From Halichondria panicea (lineage: Eukaryota; Porifera; Demospongiae; Suberitida; Halichondriidae): a stretch of 64,000 nucleotides of DNA. This document shows, one piece after another, positions 1-13,100 of the stretch. The notes beneath the pieces are model-generated. The model did not search any database. It was not told the DNA's origin and was given only the letters and a program-made list of their open reading frames with translations. The stretch is from positions 2,527,525-2,591,524 of the forward strand of contig NC_087378.1 in the NCBI RefSeq assembly GCF_963675165.1, written 5' to 3'. A program made the translations under genes and the position numbers. Within the stretch, counting starts at the first letter, position 1, and every line of letters begins with the position of its first letter.

Positions 1-969
1 TGATGCATTATGTTGCCCAGGGGCGGACTTTTGTAGTTGCTAGATACACATCACCACAGAATAATGTGGTACACAGTAGTGTAGATAAGTAAGTAACCGG
101 AGAGATAATTTGATAAAAAAATTCTACGAGTCATGTGACACTGCAATTATGTTGGAGGCCAACACAAACGAATGGTTCTCAGCAAGCAAGAGTATCAGTT
201 GATTGAGCAATTAACATTCCAGGCTGCAGCGATTGAGCACGAAACATGAATACCAGGCACTCCATAAAGTGAAGTGTTTATTACCAGCACACACCCACAT
301 TACTGACATGTAACTTGAAACCGACAACAAGCCTTAGAACAACGCCCAGTGAAATTATGAATTTCACTAGCTATATGACCATATGACCAGACTTGGGACT
401 AGGTAAAGTCTTTGAAATATAAACCAGGAATTGAATCTTGTATCACCATTGACACTATAGTCACATGCACACTCGTACAGTCTATAACTATTGTTCGAAG
501 AATTGCCAGTATCACCTTGTAGTACTTATTGATGTTTACAGGTATGAGAGGCATTTAAAGCGTACCCTAAACATACGTGGCACCTAGTACAAACATTCTC
601 ATAATAATATTATGCTTTCCACTTAGCACTGAGCACAATAAGGCTTCTATACTCAGTGAGTACATGACAACATGTAAGTCCCTTAGTAACCAGCCAGAAG
701 TGGGCAAATGCCGCAACCAAACAATTGTACCACGAATCTCTAGGTTCACATGTACATATAATTATTACAGCTGAATGAACTATAAGAATATGGTAAACAT
801 TAAACGTACGTATATATATCTCAATGACACGACACGAAAGATTTGATATAAAATTTACTGCTAAAGCAAAAACATAGAGAGTGGTTGATTAACGAGCATT
901 CCTGTTCCCACATTCTCATGTTCAGTAGCGCTAGACTAGCCTGCATATAAATTAATATACTTTACTCAC
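1..969. other. Intron of the abLIM-like gene; no gene seen
   Basis: This stretch lies downstream (minus-strand sense) of the LIM exon and is read as its intron, running off the window. I found no second LIM half-domain or any other coding exon on either strand. The short open frames here have no family resemblance and no supporting splice signals. Confidence 0.5.
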
Positions 970-1062
970 CTTTGCACACAAAGCACTTCATGTGAAAGTG
1001 TTTCTCCTGGACCTTGAGGACCTCTCCTAGGCAGGACTGCCCACACGAGTAGCAAGTAATCG
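970..1062 (-). CDS. Internal exon of an abLIM-like LIM-domain protein (partial gene)
   Basis: A 93-base minus-strand exon with a clean acceptor (AG at 1064-1063) and a GTGAGT donor at 969. It encodes the first zinc finger of a LIM domain: C-x2-C-G-x2-C-x-GEVLKV followed by HFHMKCFVCK, with the C-x2-C, H-x2-C and C ligands all present. The GEVLxV-x-x-HFH wording is typical of the first LIM domain of actin-binding LIM proteins (abLIM/UNC-115), which link actin to membranes. The start exon should lie between 1063 and about 1500 but could not be fixed, and the rest of the gene is beyond position 1. The LIM call is firm; the abLIM subfamily is inferred from one exon and could be another multi-LIM protein. 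Confidence 0.8.
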
Positions 1063-1517
1063 CTACATGCAAGGAAATAATTGCACATTAATTGCCTGAT
1101 GGTAGGGTACAGTACCTACACACACCTCTTAGCTAACTAGGCAACTGTATCTGACATCATGGATTAACACCTCTGGGCTTATAGACTTTAGCTTACTCAT
1201 GTTGTAGATCTGCCACCAACAATCAGTCGATCTTCTTAACAGCTCTGAGTCTAGGTCTCTAGCTTTTGCCTACAGGCTATAGATGAGTGCCAAGACTGAG
1301 ACAAGTCCTTGTACTTGTCTAGTCGAGTCGAGTCAAAACACTTCCACTGTAGTTTTTTGAGGTCAAGTGAGCATCGAGTAGGCGTGGTAAACAGACAGGT
1401 AAAGATCATCAGGTAATTAAGAGGGGTGGAGCTGCTCATTTATTCTGCGCATGAGCTGTGAACATTAATTATTTATTTTGTTAGGGGTGTGTTAGTAGGT
1501 GTGGCTTTATGTGAAAA
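1063..1517. promoter_or_regulatory. Divergent intergenic region between LIM gene and EEF1E1
   Basis: About 455 bases separate the LIM exon (minus) from the EEF1E1 start codon (plus). It probably contains the start exon of the LIM gene and the EEF1E1 promoter. No core promoter motif could be fixed. A minus-strand open frame at 1251-1439 has no recognisable content. Confidence 0.35.
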
Positions 1518-2708
1518 ATGGCTGAAGACTCTGTTCCATGGGAAGTGAGGCTCTTGCAAGCATATTGCAAGAATGATGACAGTCTTGAGTCTGTAAGTTA
1601 TTGAATACATGCATTCAGTGAAATGGTAGCTCAATTGGGCTGTGTAATGACTTCCCATCCCACCTACCACTTTACAGTTGGGCTATGCCAAACAGTCCGT
1701 TCTTGCTGGAGCTTGGTATGTGGCATGTGGGTCCCACGGGTCCCTCCCAGCAGATGTGTGCCTGTGTGGAGTGGGAAGGGTTGAGGAGGGGCTCATACGA
1801 CAGTGGGTGGAGTACTATCTCTCCCAAGTCAGGACAGAGACCGTGTGGGACGCTCTCAGCAAAGACCAACAGAAGGCAGTGCTGAAGGTCAGTGTTAGGT
1901 TGTGATATTTTAAATAAGGGTGTAGCTATATGAATCTGTCGTTGATTTTGTTTTTCCTTCATTGCTCATTCTCTTCAGTGACGAGCTCTTACTTTTAATT
2001 GAGTGTTATATCCACATCTGTGAACATTACTTAGTGTGTGTGTGATTATGTTAACAGTAGCTTTATTAAACCCACTTGCGTAGGAGGTGAATGGCCATCT
2101 TTCCAGCTGCATATTCATGGTTGGATACAAAGTGACACTAGCGGACATTGTACTCTACTATGGTCTCCATAGATACTTGGTGAGTTTATTCGACAAACGA
2201 TTGGCATAATGATAACACTTGGTTCTCTCTCTATCTATAGGGAGGGATGTCTTTCATACAGAAGGCACAGTATCCTCATGTTTGCCGCTGGTTTGATCAG
2301 GTGAGTGTGGTATACCTTAGGATGCACTATAATATCCATATTTTCTTTTGTATATAATTATAGTAATTATATCAGGGTATATTATCAGGGTTTTATCTAG
2401 GATTAAAAGTTTGGAGGGGAAGGTTACGCACGCTGGAAAATATTTGGCCACTCCCACATTTGTTGCCCCACACACCCCCTATTACATGTTAGTGCGTCAT
2501 AGTAGATTTAGTTACATTGTACATCATACAGTGTATCTCCTAAAATTGTAGTGTTCAACACTACAGCACTTAATTTGTACCCCGACCCCACCCCCACACA
2601 CACACACACACTCAGGTGCAGCACTTCCCCGATGTCAGACCGTTCTCCCTTCCCCTCATAGTGTTCCACAAGAATCCGCAGCTGCTAACTTCTAGTGTAG
2701 GGCTTTAG
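1518..2708 (+). CDS. EEF1E1: EEF1E1 / AIMP3 (p18), multisynthetase-complex GST-like subunit
   Basis: Five coding exons: 1518-1592, 1678-1887, 2084-2179, 2241-2300 and 2616-2708, all joined in phase 0, giving 177 aa (human protein about 174). The C-terminal half matches the family: LADIVLYYGLHRYL, YPHVCRWFDQVQHFPDVR and the final FHKN. These are the GST-C helices of AIMP3, the scaffold subunit that docks methionyl-tRNA synthetase in the multi-tRNA-synthetase complex and also acts in DNA-damage signalling. The N-terminal GST-N-like part is divergent, as usual in the family. The start is the first ATG, 25 codons before a GTAAGT donor. The last acceptor follows a (CA)n run rather than a pyrimidine tract. 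The stop is 289 bases from the converging MYO9 stop. Confidence 0.93.
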
Positions 2709-2996
2709 TAGAAGTACTGTGTGTTGAAATCAGAGATGGTAATTTTGTGCAATAATCAGTTTATTCTTTTTTAAAAATGAGATGATTGACACACAGTTAT
2801 TACAAAACAACATCCGTTTGAAATGATGATCACTAAAACTAATAATTATAAGACATACATGGTGCGATATAGAAAACATAACATACTTGCCGTAACGTAA
2901 TTTGTATTGGCTCAGTAAGTGTACTAGTGATATACTGACTCATTGAGAAACACACAAAAAAACATTTCATAAGAATTCCTGGTTGAGATGAGCTTA
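2709..2996. terminator. Convergent 3' ends of EEF1E1 and MYO9, with a MYO9 poly(A) signal
   Basis: The two stop codons face each other over 288 bases. On the minus strand an AATAAA hexamer is read at 2765-2760, about 230 bases past the MYO9 stop, and is a plausible cleavage signal. The two 3' UTRs may overlap. Confidence 0.5.
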
Positions 2997-4176
2997 CTAG
3001 ACTGTAGTCTCTTTGAGCATTACATCACTCCAGTAATCTGGACTGGAAAGTTCTAGTTCAGATGTAGTTGGTGGATAATGGCTCTCCTTGGCTAGTGGTG
3101 ATATCGGCTGAGAGTTTTGTTCTCTGGAGATCTTTCTTCGTGTCTCAGCAGTGGGGGGTCTCCGAGTAGAATGCTTGGAGGTGCGGTTTTTGGTGAGATG
3201 GGTGAGGGAGGGGCCACTGGGAAGAACTGCAGTGTATGTGTACGAGTGAAAGTTGAAAATGAGCCTATGTACAATTAATATACGCACTGTGAGAAAAATT
3301 AAATAGGACGCGTACAGAATACAAATTAAAGACACATGCCAGATCTACATACTGACATGAATTCACTATAATATAATAGCGAAATTAGAGACCATTAAAC
3401 ACACAAACATAACCTCATGCCGATAGCACACCTGGCAATTCATTGTCCATGATCCTGATAGTGGGTGTTGAGGGGGAAGAGGGTGTTCCTTCGCGAGAGT
3501 GCCTCTCTTCAACGTCTGAAGTCACGTCCAGAGTCCATGACATCCTCGGCTCTGTCAACTCGCTGATTGGTGAAATACCTCGATCATGGTTGATGGTGTT
3601 GTGGGGTGAGAGGGGGGCGGGGGAGGGGGAGTGCCATTTATCTGAGTCACCCGAGGTATGTTCCAGATCATCTTCAGATAAGGGAGCAGCATCAAAGAAT
3701 GGTTCCAATTTGGGCAGATTGACTGTCAGCTGCACTCTGGAAACAAGTACAAATACGCAGCAGTAATAAGAGGGGCAGTCCCCTTACAACTAATTAAGTG
3801 CATGCAACGTAATAAATGGGCACTGTAAAAAAGGAAACAAGTACACAAATACAAGACCCTTCCCTTACAAGTGGATGCTAATTAGACAAATACAAAGGGC
3901 ATTCCCTTACAAACTAAGTAAGTGGATGCATGCAACCTAATGAATGTACGCACACACACACACACCCGCACAGAAAATGTCCCTTATTCGCTACTGTACA
4001 GACTAAATAGATAATGTGTGTTAATTGTACCGCTCTCTCTCCAGCTCCTCGAGAGTCTCAGTGAGCTGTTTCCTCTTCTTTTCACTGCCCGTCTCTCTGG
4101 GTGCATCCACTGTACTAGGCGGGGGCTGGCTGTTCACTCCAGAGCTCCTTTCAGAGCCCACTTCCATAGGTGGCTG
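2997..4176 (-). other. MYO9: MYO9 segment 5: C-terminal tail (exons 35-37)
   Basis: Exons: 4176-4031, 3736-3432, 3226-2997 (stop TAG 2999-2997). This codes for a short coiled-coil-prone stretch ([12 protein letters not shown]) and then a Ser/Pro/Thr-rich tail with no recognisable domain. The frame runs through without breaks and ends in a single stop. Confidence 0.88.
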
Positions 4177-7100
4177 CTGTACAAATGATAAAAAGAATTC
4201 TAACATATTGACCTTGTAGAAGATTATAAGCTCAGAAGTACATGCACAAACAGACACGCATAGTTAATAGTTAGGTAACTCAAAGAACATTCTTTAATTG
4301 CAAGGCCGAATTAAATTACTTACTTCTACATTTTCGACCTGGCCGATCAGCTTGGACAGTTTGGATGAGGTGCTTCTCACATAATTGTCGAGTGTCCGAA
4401 TGTCTCGAATGGTGGCAGTGAGTTTTTCAAGCTGCTCCGTGATGATGGCTTCCAGGCACCTACACAAGCGTACATGCATGGGTGTGGTGGGAATGTTAAT
4501 GTAATGATAATTGCTAGTAGACTAGGAAGAAAACAAGCACTATCAAATATTCGTATGACCACCACAAAAAAATAATTGTTAGAAGGGGCCCTTCTAGGGT
4601 AATGTCTATATGTATAGTACGTACAGTGTTTGCTTCTCCAAATCTTTTAAGATCTCGTCTGGGCTTCTGCCGGGAGGTCCTTGTAAGAGACAAGGGGCAA
4701 AGATGATGGCGAGATTGCATGGAGTCATCTTGTTGTTGTGCTCATGCTGGGCAAATCTGCAGGCGGAGAGGACACAGAGTTCAAGTACTGTACAATAATA
4801 TTATGTTAGCCAGGGTTCTCGATTATACAAAAACAAGGGTTCTACAAAAGGAGAGTGTAAAGGAAGAATTTCTATTATAAATTCCAAGGGATATACATGT
4901 ACCGTATAGCGGGTAATTTTCGGGGGACAAAATATTCGTGGGTTCAGCAATATTGAGACATTTTGTGGGTAACATTTTTGTGGTTGGAGCTTGCACTGCA
5001 GGTAAAGGTAGGCAAGGTCGCTTCATTTGTAATTCGTGGTCAGACCGCCAACCACGAAAACCACGAATATTTTGCCCCACGAAAATTATCCTCTATACGA
5101 TAGCCAGTGCATCATTGTTATGTTATTCACTCCTAGAAAAAGATTGAGTGAAAGGTGATCGATGTACTGACCTTGCCAAGTGAAAGATGAGCCTCTCCAA
5201 GACAGCATGGTTGATGGCAGGCAGTCGAGAGATGAGTTGGTGAATAGTCTCCATTCTCTCCTTCTTGTTCGTCAGGTCTAAGCGAGGGAAAGGTGAAACA
5301 TTCAACACCACAGCCATACACCTGTCTGGGTACAATCAATCACGACAAGAGAGTGTAACTAGCACATGATCTGCCCTACATGTAGTGTCTCCAATTTTAC
5401 AATATTATAAATACAACTTAAACCCTTGGGAACGCATTCTCCATTGCCCCGCTTACCCATGGCTCTAAGGAACTCCACGTAGAGCTCTGAAGTGAGCAGT
5501 GGCTCCGGGAGCTCTCTAAAGAAACCCCCCACAGCAGAAGCCACTGCATGTACACTGTAGTTGTCCAACTTTGCATTCGCAGGGTCTGCAGTCACAGTAG
5601 AGAGTGGTCATGGCATACAATATACTAGTTTGCGTACTTATAAATATGGCAATCAAAATGGGATCACATGTGCAAATACAGCACATGGATCCAGAGGCTA
5701 GAGGAAATTGACCTTTTTACTCACCTTCTTCAAGAGCAGACCTCACTGCTTTTTTACTGCTGACTCCAGCACTCTTGCGATACACACCTTGCGTGTACAT
5801 GCCTATAGCAACAAGACAATAGCTGTAACTTGAACTTATCAATAACGGAATACGACGTATACACTGTACATGTATACTTTATTGAATATTCACAATGTAA
5901 GGGCATCTCTACTTACAAGCAAAACGATAAACAAGTTCTATTGTTTAACTAACTTTGACTCACCGTTGGACTCAAGGTAAGAGAAGCAGGTCTCCAGGAG
6001 AGGGGGCACTTTAATGGAGTTGGGTGGCACCAGTTCTTCCAGTGGCTTCCCAAACTGAGTGCTCTCTACTTTAAGCTGTGGTTGGACAATAACAGGAATG
6101 TTGTGTGTATATTAGATTGTACATGAACGTACCGATGGGTTATACTGTGGGATGGGCTTGGAGCGTGGTTTCCCCTCGCACCTTTTGTGAGTCTTCTTAA
6201 AGCAGCTCTCGTGACACGTGTACTCACACACTGCAAAATGGTGAATATCATGTAAAATGATTGACAGATCATACATGTGGGAGAATTATCAAACCTTAGA
6301 CCAGGTAGCTATAGTCTACATAATTGCTGATAGTCTGGTGATTACATACACACTTTACGTACATTGTAGCTCATACCTTCGCAAACTTCTCCATTTTCGA
6401 GCAGCCTTATTGAGCGTGAGCAAAACTCGCAAACGGTGGCCACTTTGAACTGCTGTGGGTAGAACTTGTGGCCTTTGTGTACCTATAAGAAGACAACTTT
6501 CCTCACTTAGCAATTCCCAGTATTAGCAATACAGAGCCACCACCAGTTTTTACTGTATCCCCGGCACATGTGCACCGAGACATAGCTAGTGTCGAGTGGA
6601 GCAACAAAGAACTCTCTGAACAAGACACCATCGTACATACCCTGGCCTCTACAAGGGACAGTGTTTCTGTAATTCAGTTCGGACAAGTTTGGCACACTTG
6701 AAGCACATTGAATGCGGCTGTGTTTAGGATAGGACTATGCCATACATACTGCTTCTTTTTAGGATAGTAAACAATTAATATACAGATGTACCTCTACCTA
6801 CCTACATGACTCTCATACTGTATAGATGTATTCCAAACATGCACGGCTACATGTAACTGCCTATATGCATGTAGTACATGGCAAACCTTTGCTTGAATGT
6901 CCTTCCCCGACTTTGTCTTCCTCATGAGTGAGGAGGGGTTGATGCTCGAAGAGTAAGTCCTCTTAAACCGTCTACAAAGAGAGGAAAAAACACATGCATG
7001 TACACGTGTACAGGTACTCTAATTATAAAAGCATTTTCGTGTTTTGAACAAAAATATTTCTGTCTTGTAGCCACCATAAGCAAAGTGACTTAGTATACTC

Positions 7101-10100
7101 AGCTGTACATGTATGCGTACCTTGCTTTTCCAAATTCGTCGAGGAGTGTTTTGATCTGGTTCACACCGATAGAGATGGTGCAGGGGTCAGATAGACCCTC
7201 TCTCTTGGCTATGCCCTTGAAGATGTTCGAGAAGTTGTTGACCAGTTGAGAGACAGTGATGGATACTTTCGAGTTAGTTGGGCTTGTGGCAGTTTCTTCT
7301 TTGCCCGGGGGTGGGACTTCCCCAGAGCTCTGTGTACAGGTGTGCATATCATTGATCGTATGGCTATCAACTAAGTAAGGTTTGTAGAAACAAGCTCCTG
7401 GGCAACCAGTCCCAGTCTACTATTGAGTGAAATAATGCCACAATAGGTAGTTGGCAATAAATAGTAGGAATTACTGTAGAATGTTGTATTACACATAGTT
7501 CTTAGTGTATGCATGTGTACCTGTAGGGAGAGGGAATAGCTCGAGATGAGTGAGGTATGGAACTCCATGAGTGAGAGCTTGAACACTCGGTCTATCAGAC
7601 TGCCCGGTGTTGAGGCTTTACTCAGCACAGCAATCTATCAGAGGAATGAAGACGCTAAGAAAGCATTCACATATGAGATACCTAATTTGCGCTTGACACG
7701 GAAAAGTTTTCTTTACGTAAGAACAAATGTACTACTGTAAATTGTAGGAAACCCAAGGCAATCCAGACTCAAGGATAACTAGGCTGAATGTGGAGAACAA
7801 CACTAACATCACGCCACTAATCTATCAACCTCCAATTTAGAAATATCCTATGAGCTACATGTAACAATCTCCCTACGAGCTACTCTGAGCCCACACCTTG
7901 TCCAAGAGGAACCTGCCGAGATCGTCCAAGTCCTCCAGTTTAGTGATCACCTTCTTCCTGGACATTGTCACGTACTTTCCCGACTCTATTTTGGCCTTGC
8001 AGGGCGGGACACGATCGTCACAGTGTCTGTGGATCATCAGCTCACAATCTGTAAGGGGTTAACAATGGTAAATTTGTAGCTAATAATTCTGAATGTCCAG
8101 TTATCCAGTTATCCTAAAATAGGCAATGTGTAGCTCATGCGTACATTTAAGTTTAAACCTCAAACACAATGGGCTATAGTGAAAATTTTTTATCTGGGAC
8201 CAATCCCGTGAGCATAATTCTGAAGAATTTTTCGATTCTAAAAGAGAGCTAACAATCACTAAATTGTGGGAAACCCAAGGCAATCCAGACTCATGTCAAT
8301 CATGCGAATGAAACTATACATGTGGACATTATAATACGATTATTAGACTTTAAGTTAATGTGAAAATTTATATGTACAAGTTTTATTGTGTATGGTGTAT
8401 GATGATAAATGATTTGTCATGTAACTTACCCACACACTTGAGCGCATGCTTCATGAACCCAGTGAACCCTTTGTGGCACACCTCACAGTTGTGGATACTG
8501 AACCGAGTTCCAGTGGTCTGCTTAAAGTTGTGGGCCAAGAGACCATCTGAAGGGACAAACCATATAGTTATACAGGGCACAACATGTATATACACACAAT
8601 GTACAGTGAGGGCAAAACTGTACATTAGCTATGTTACCACAATAGAAACAGTAACCTGGGCTATAAACAATTGTAAGTTCTAATCAGCACAAATGAATGC
8701 GAATGTACATGTAATAATAGAGGTAACACGCTAACCAGCTTTCTTTGATCCTGTTGACTTGAAAGAGCTTGACGAGAGCTTCCTGTGACGAGTGGGGGTG
8801 GAGGATCTGCTGTCCTTGTCGGGTGATGTCATCTTATCTCTATCCTTCTTCCCTCGATGTCTAAATGGCAGCTTCAAATTCAAGTGGCGCTTGTGGAATG
8901 AGAATAGACCAATTCTTTCCGAGGGAGACGCTAGAGTTTTTCGCTGATTCAGTCGAGAAATTTCGTCTGTAGTGAGACCTTTTGTGAACTCGGAGGAATC
9001 TTCTAGAGTGGTGATGGTCATGTCTGTGGGGTCGGCCACAGAGACAGCTGCTCGCCGGCGTCTCTGCATGCCGTGGTAGTGTTCACTTGATTGGTACTCT
9101 CTGGGGATAACCTGAGAGAAATTTAAACCATTATATGTAAGTGGTTAACAAAGAATGGAACGCTGTATAAATGCATACAAATTTAGACACCTAAACAAAT
9201 GGGGGGCGTAGGGTGTAGGCTCTATCAATACATGTCAAATACGGGTGGCTCGCTACAGGGAACTACAAATCAGAAACCTGCATGCTACTAAATAAGGAAT
9301 TTTTAGGATATTATAAAGACTCAAGCTAAATTACAAACCATACACAGTTACATAGACTCACTGTTGAAGAGAGGTCATTCTGCGGTGGAGGCGTGGCCAC
9401 GGGGTGGATCCTGTGGGAGGTGACATCACTGGCAGACCGATACCTGAACGTGGGTGACTCCATCTCTGAGTCCTCACTCTCCACAGAGGGGGGCAGGTGG
9501 TCGTAGTGCGTCTTGGAGAGTAGACGATCATAATGTCCTGTGATTTTTCTTCGAGGGGGTACGAGATTAGAATTAACTACAGGGTCGATTATTCTGGGTG
9601 GTGCCTCAAAGAGACCGTTTTCTCTGACTCCTATGATTAGTTCAACATGACTACTGCTGTCGCTGGATTCGTTTAAGAGGTTCTCTGGATGCTCGTCAAT
9701 GATTGGTTCTTGGTTGAAGGTTAGTTCGACATCATCTAGGCCAATTACTGCACTCCGTTTACGATCAGCTTCTTTGACAGGACTCTGCTTCTCTGGTTTT
9801 TCAACATCTGTTAAAGTAATTTTTTGCTCAACCTTGTCCTCTTTAACTTGGTCTTCCTTTTTTGCTCTACTACTTTTGCTCCTTCGAGAGCTTCTACCTG
9901 GGCGATAGTCTTCTCTGATCGTTACGAAAACTTTTTCTGGTGATTTACACGGAGTTGGTACATCACTGGGTTTTTGTGGGGAGGAGTCTTGAGACGTTGG
10001 GGAGTCTTTGACGGGAGCTGCTTCAGTTTTAGATTCTTCTACCCTAGTAACTTGTTCAAGAATGGTGTCTACAATGCTAGTAGCCAGCTCAGTCACAGTG

Positions 10101-13100
10101 TCTGCTGCAGGAGGTTGATCAACAACAGAGTCTCTAACATAGTTTGGTCCAGGAGCTGTATCCATGGTAACATCGGAAGGTTCTACATTTGGTATAGGAG
10201 ATGGTGTTGTACTGGGGCCCTCAGCTATTGCTAGAGGATGGCTAGCCCCTTGATTGACAGCTTCGGCTAGTATAGACTCAAAAACTTCCGACTTGGACCT
10301 AAAAAATGGTGACTTAATTTTTCTCCGTACAGGAGGTGGAGTGTATGCTCGTCGTGCATCCTCCGAGTTCTCCCCCTGCCCGCCAATAGTGAGCACTGAG
10401 ATTTTGTCCTGAATGGATTTGGAGTTCCTTCGAGGTCTGTGAAAGCCGACTGGAGGTTCAGGACTAGTGGAAGAGCCCTTGATATGCAGCTGCTGGATGA
10501 TGCTCTGCACATGGACTCTCATCTGTGAGACGTCTTTCGATTGGGTTGTCTTGGTAGCATCATTGTCTCTTGACAACAAAAATTGCTTCTGTAGTTCCCT
10601 GACGTTAGGTAAGTTACTTCGACTTGTGGTATTGTGTGAGGATAATTGTACTAGCTCAGCAGACTCTACATCACAGGGGGAGGTAGGTTCAGACCCCCTA
10701 GAAAGTACAGGCTGAGGTGAGGTTTCCCGTGGAGAGGGGGTGGTCTCCAGGGTCTCCAGAGTCTCTGCTTCCAGTGCATCCATGATGGCATCGAATTGGA
10801 ATAAGACGTCCGTGATTTCACTGTCCAGGATGACTGATTCCGTGGCAGACAGCCTGGAGTTACGAATGGCCTCCCTCTCCTGCTCAGCCATAAGTTTCAC
10901 TACACAGGGGGAGAGAGAGAGAGAGGGGAACCATCACATATAGAGTATCAGTCATTGACAACAAAATACCCCAAGCTACCATTGAAGTTATTAACTTAAT
11001 ACAGTGAATCAAGCATGCACCAGCAGCACAAACAAACTTTCACCTTGTTTCTTTACTTCATCTCGCTCTATTCTCAAAGCTTCAGCTTTCAAAATCTCTT
11101 CTTTCTTTAGTGCCTCCTCCTCTTCTCTTCTCTTCTCAGCAATTCTTAGCAATTTTTCTTGTTGTCTTTTCTGATTCTCCTCCAACAGTAGAGCAAACCT
11201 CTTCCGAGCCGACTGCCCTCTCCAGTGTGCTTGCAACAAAATGGCTGCCTGTTTCAACATCACAAAGTGCTTCTTTGCGACAAAGCTTCTCCAGGCTGAC
11301 TGTAAGAGCACTGCTTTGCATACGATATTTCTTCGTTTGTCTGCTTTCTTCTTGGCAAAGTGGCATCTCACAGCACACTGTAAGCAACATAGCACAGTAG
11401 CTAGCTCACACAACAGCAGACTCATGCAGCACTAACTAACTTACAATGGTTGCATGCATAATTATTATAGTCACCTGCACAGTGCAATATGTTACACGTA
11501 CTGTGCAACGGTTATTATTATTGTACAACATCACATGACAATAACATTACTACACAGTAATTATTTTTAACAAAAGAGAGTTTTCCAAACCAATTATTGC
11601 ACATGCAGTTGCAACATGAAAGCTGTAATCACGCATAGACTATATATATATAGCTACACTTAAGGAGTGGTCCCTTTTCTAAGTATTAATTTCTTTGTAA
11701 ATAGAGATCTCCATACATGTATATATGTAAGCTATACAGTGTATGTTTGTAAAAACATGCCCATTAGAAGCCTGCGGTCAACCTAAAAGTTGCTAAATAG
11801 AAGCCTCAGGCACAATTCGAGGCAATACACTACATAGCAGAGTGAATGGCCGGGTTACCTGAATGGTGATGGAAGACCTCCTCATGTGCAAGTAGCGATA
11901 GCGCAGTAACTTGGCTCTCACCCATCGTTGGATCTTAATGATCCTGGCCAAGACCTTGTCTCCTAGCTCTGCTTGTAGAGCCTGCTTTTGCTTGTCCCTC
12001 ATGAATACCTGCAGTGCAACACAGTGTGTATTAAAACTCTTAGCAAACACCAATTCCTAACTGAGATACAGAAAAGTCCCCAGAGTAGCTACATGTATGT
12101 GTTTGAACTTGTAGTGTTTTGTAAACAGAACCGCTCAACAAAGGTCACCTCTGTACTATTTTGTGCTCCTCAGTAAGCCTACACGTATGCTGGGACCTTC
12201 TACATGTATGTGCCACTATAATTGTATGCATGTACAGTACAGTGTATGTGCAGTATTGTACATAATTATACTACGGATGCCACATTTCTTCCAATATCCC
12301 CTACTCTTCCCCACTATCTCCCCCACCCCCTTATGGGAACAGCATGAGAAGTGCACACAGTACACAGCATTATTATGTGTGTGTGTGCACTGTTCAATAA
12401 ATGATTGTACCTTGGTCTTTCCAATCTGAATGTCATCGTTGCCAAATCCAAGGTTGCCCAAGAACAGTTTTATCTGAAGGCCTAGGTCAGGCTGCTTGGG
12501 CCCCATGAGAAACTGGTACCGCTCATAAAAGTCCTGCATGGGTAAGAAAAAAGGAGCACTGTATAATAAATAATGTGCAAGAGATCAAATAAACAGTAGC
12601 AAAATCAATCGATATGAAGCAGAAACATAGAATGCTGTAATGTATGCTTCAAGTGTGTCTACTGTCTTACCTCAAAGTCAGTTCTGACAGAGTAGCCTGC
12701 CTTGCGTATCTTGACTGTCTCCATCATGCCAGTGTAGCGCAGCTGTCGCAGTACCAGGTCGTCATCAAACTGACATGGGGCCTGAAAACAGAAACAATAT
12801 TGAGTGTCATACATGCAAAATATCATAGCAATATAATTCTCCATGTTGCAGGGGTAAAACTTGCTCTATTAAGTTTGTCCTATTCATTTTAACGTGAGCC
12901 ACTCCATTTCACATGCTAATTAATTTCTTTTCTACTACAAAAACGCGAAATTTTCCCCCTAAAAAGTATCAGCATGTATCCACTCCAACTCACACCTAAA
13001 ACGTAACCACCCACAAACACACCTTTTCTCCGTTAGACTTGATGCAGCGTATGAAGAAAGGGTTGGTCTTCTCCAGTCGCTCCATGAGGGAGGCCAAACT

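Larger units (their letters stand above)
4324..8546 (-). other. MYO9: MYO9 segment 4: two C1 zinc fingers and RhoGAP (exons 22-34)
   Basis: Exons: 8546-8430, 8048-7897, 7634-7521, 7329-7121, 6971-6887, 6482-6377, 6230-6133, 6075-5964, 5802-5725, 5585-5457, 5277-5172, 4756-4625, 4459-4324. C1 number 1 is split over exons 22-23 (H1822 to C1872, CEVC and CVDC pairs, HRHC). C1 number 2 is split over exons 27-28 and has the exact H-x12-C-x2-C spacing and C-x7-C end. The RhoGAP domain follows with QFGKPLEEL, the arginine-finger helix [17 protein letters not shown] and [17 protein letters not shown], so the catalytic arginine and the asparagine of the NxxPxNLA motif are both present. Confidence 0.94.

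Noticed and set aside
1251-1439. Possible start exon for the LIM gene (minus)
   Set aside because: It begins with ATG, but no donor in the right phase or conserved sequence could be found.
9699-10943. Several open plus-strand frames
   Set aside because: Antisense shadows of the large MYO9 exon 20, which is a continuous 512-codon minus-strand frame.
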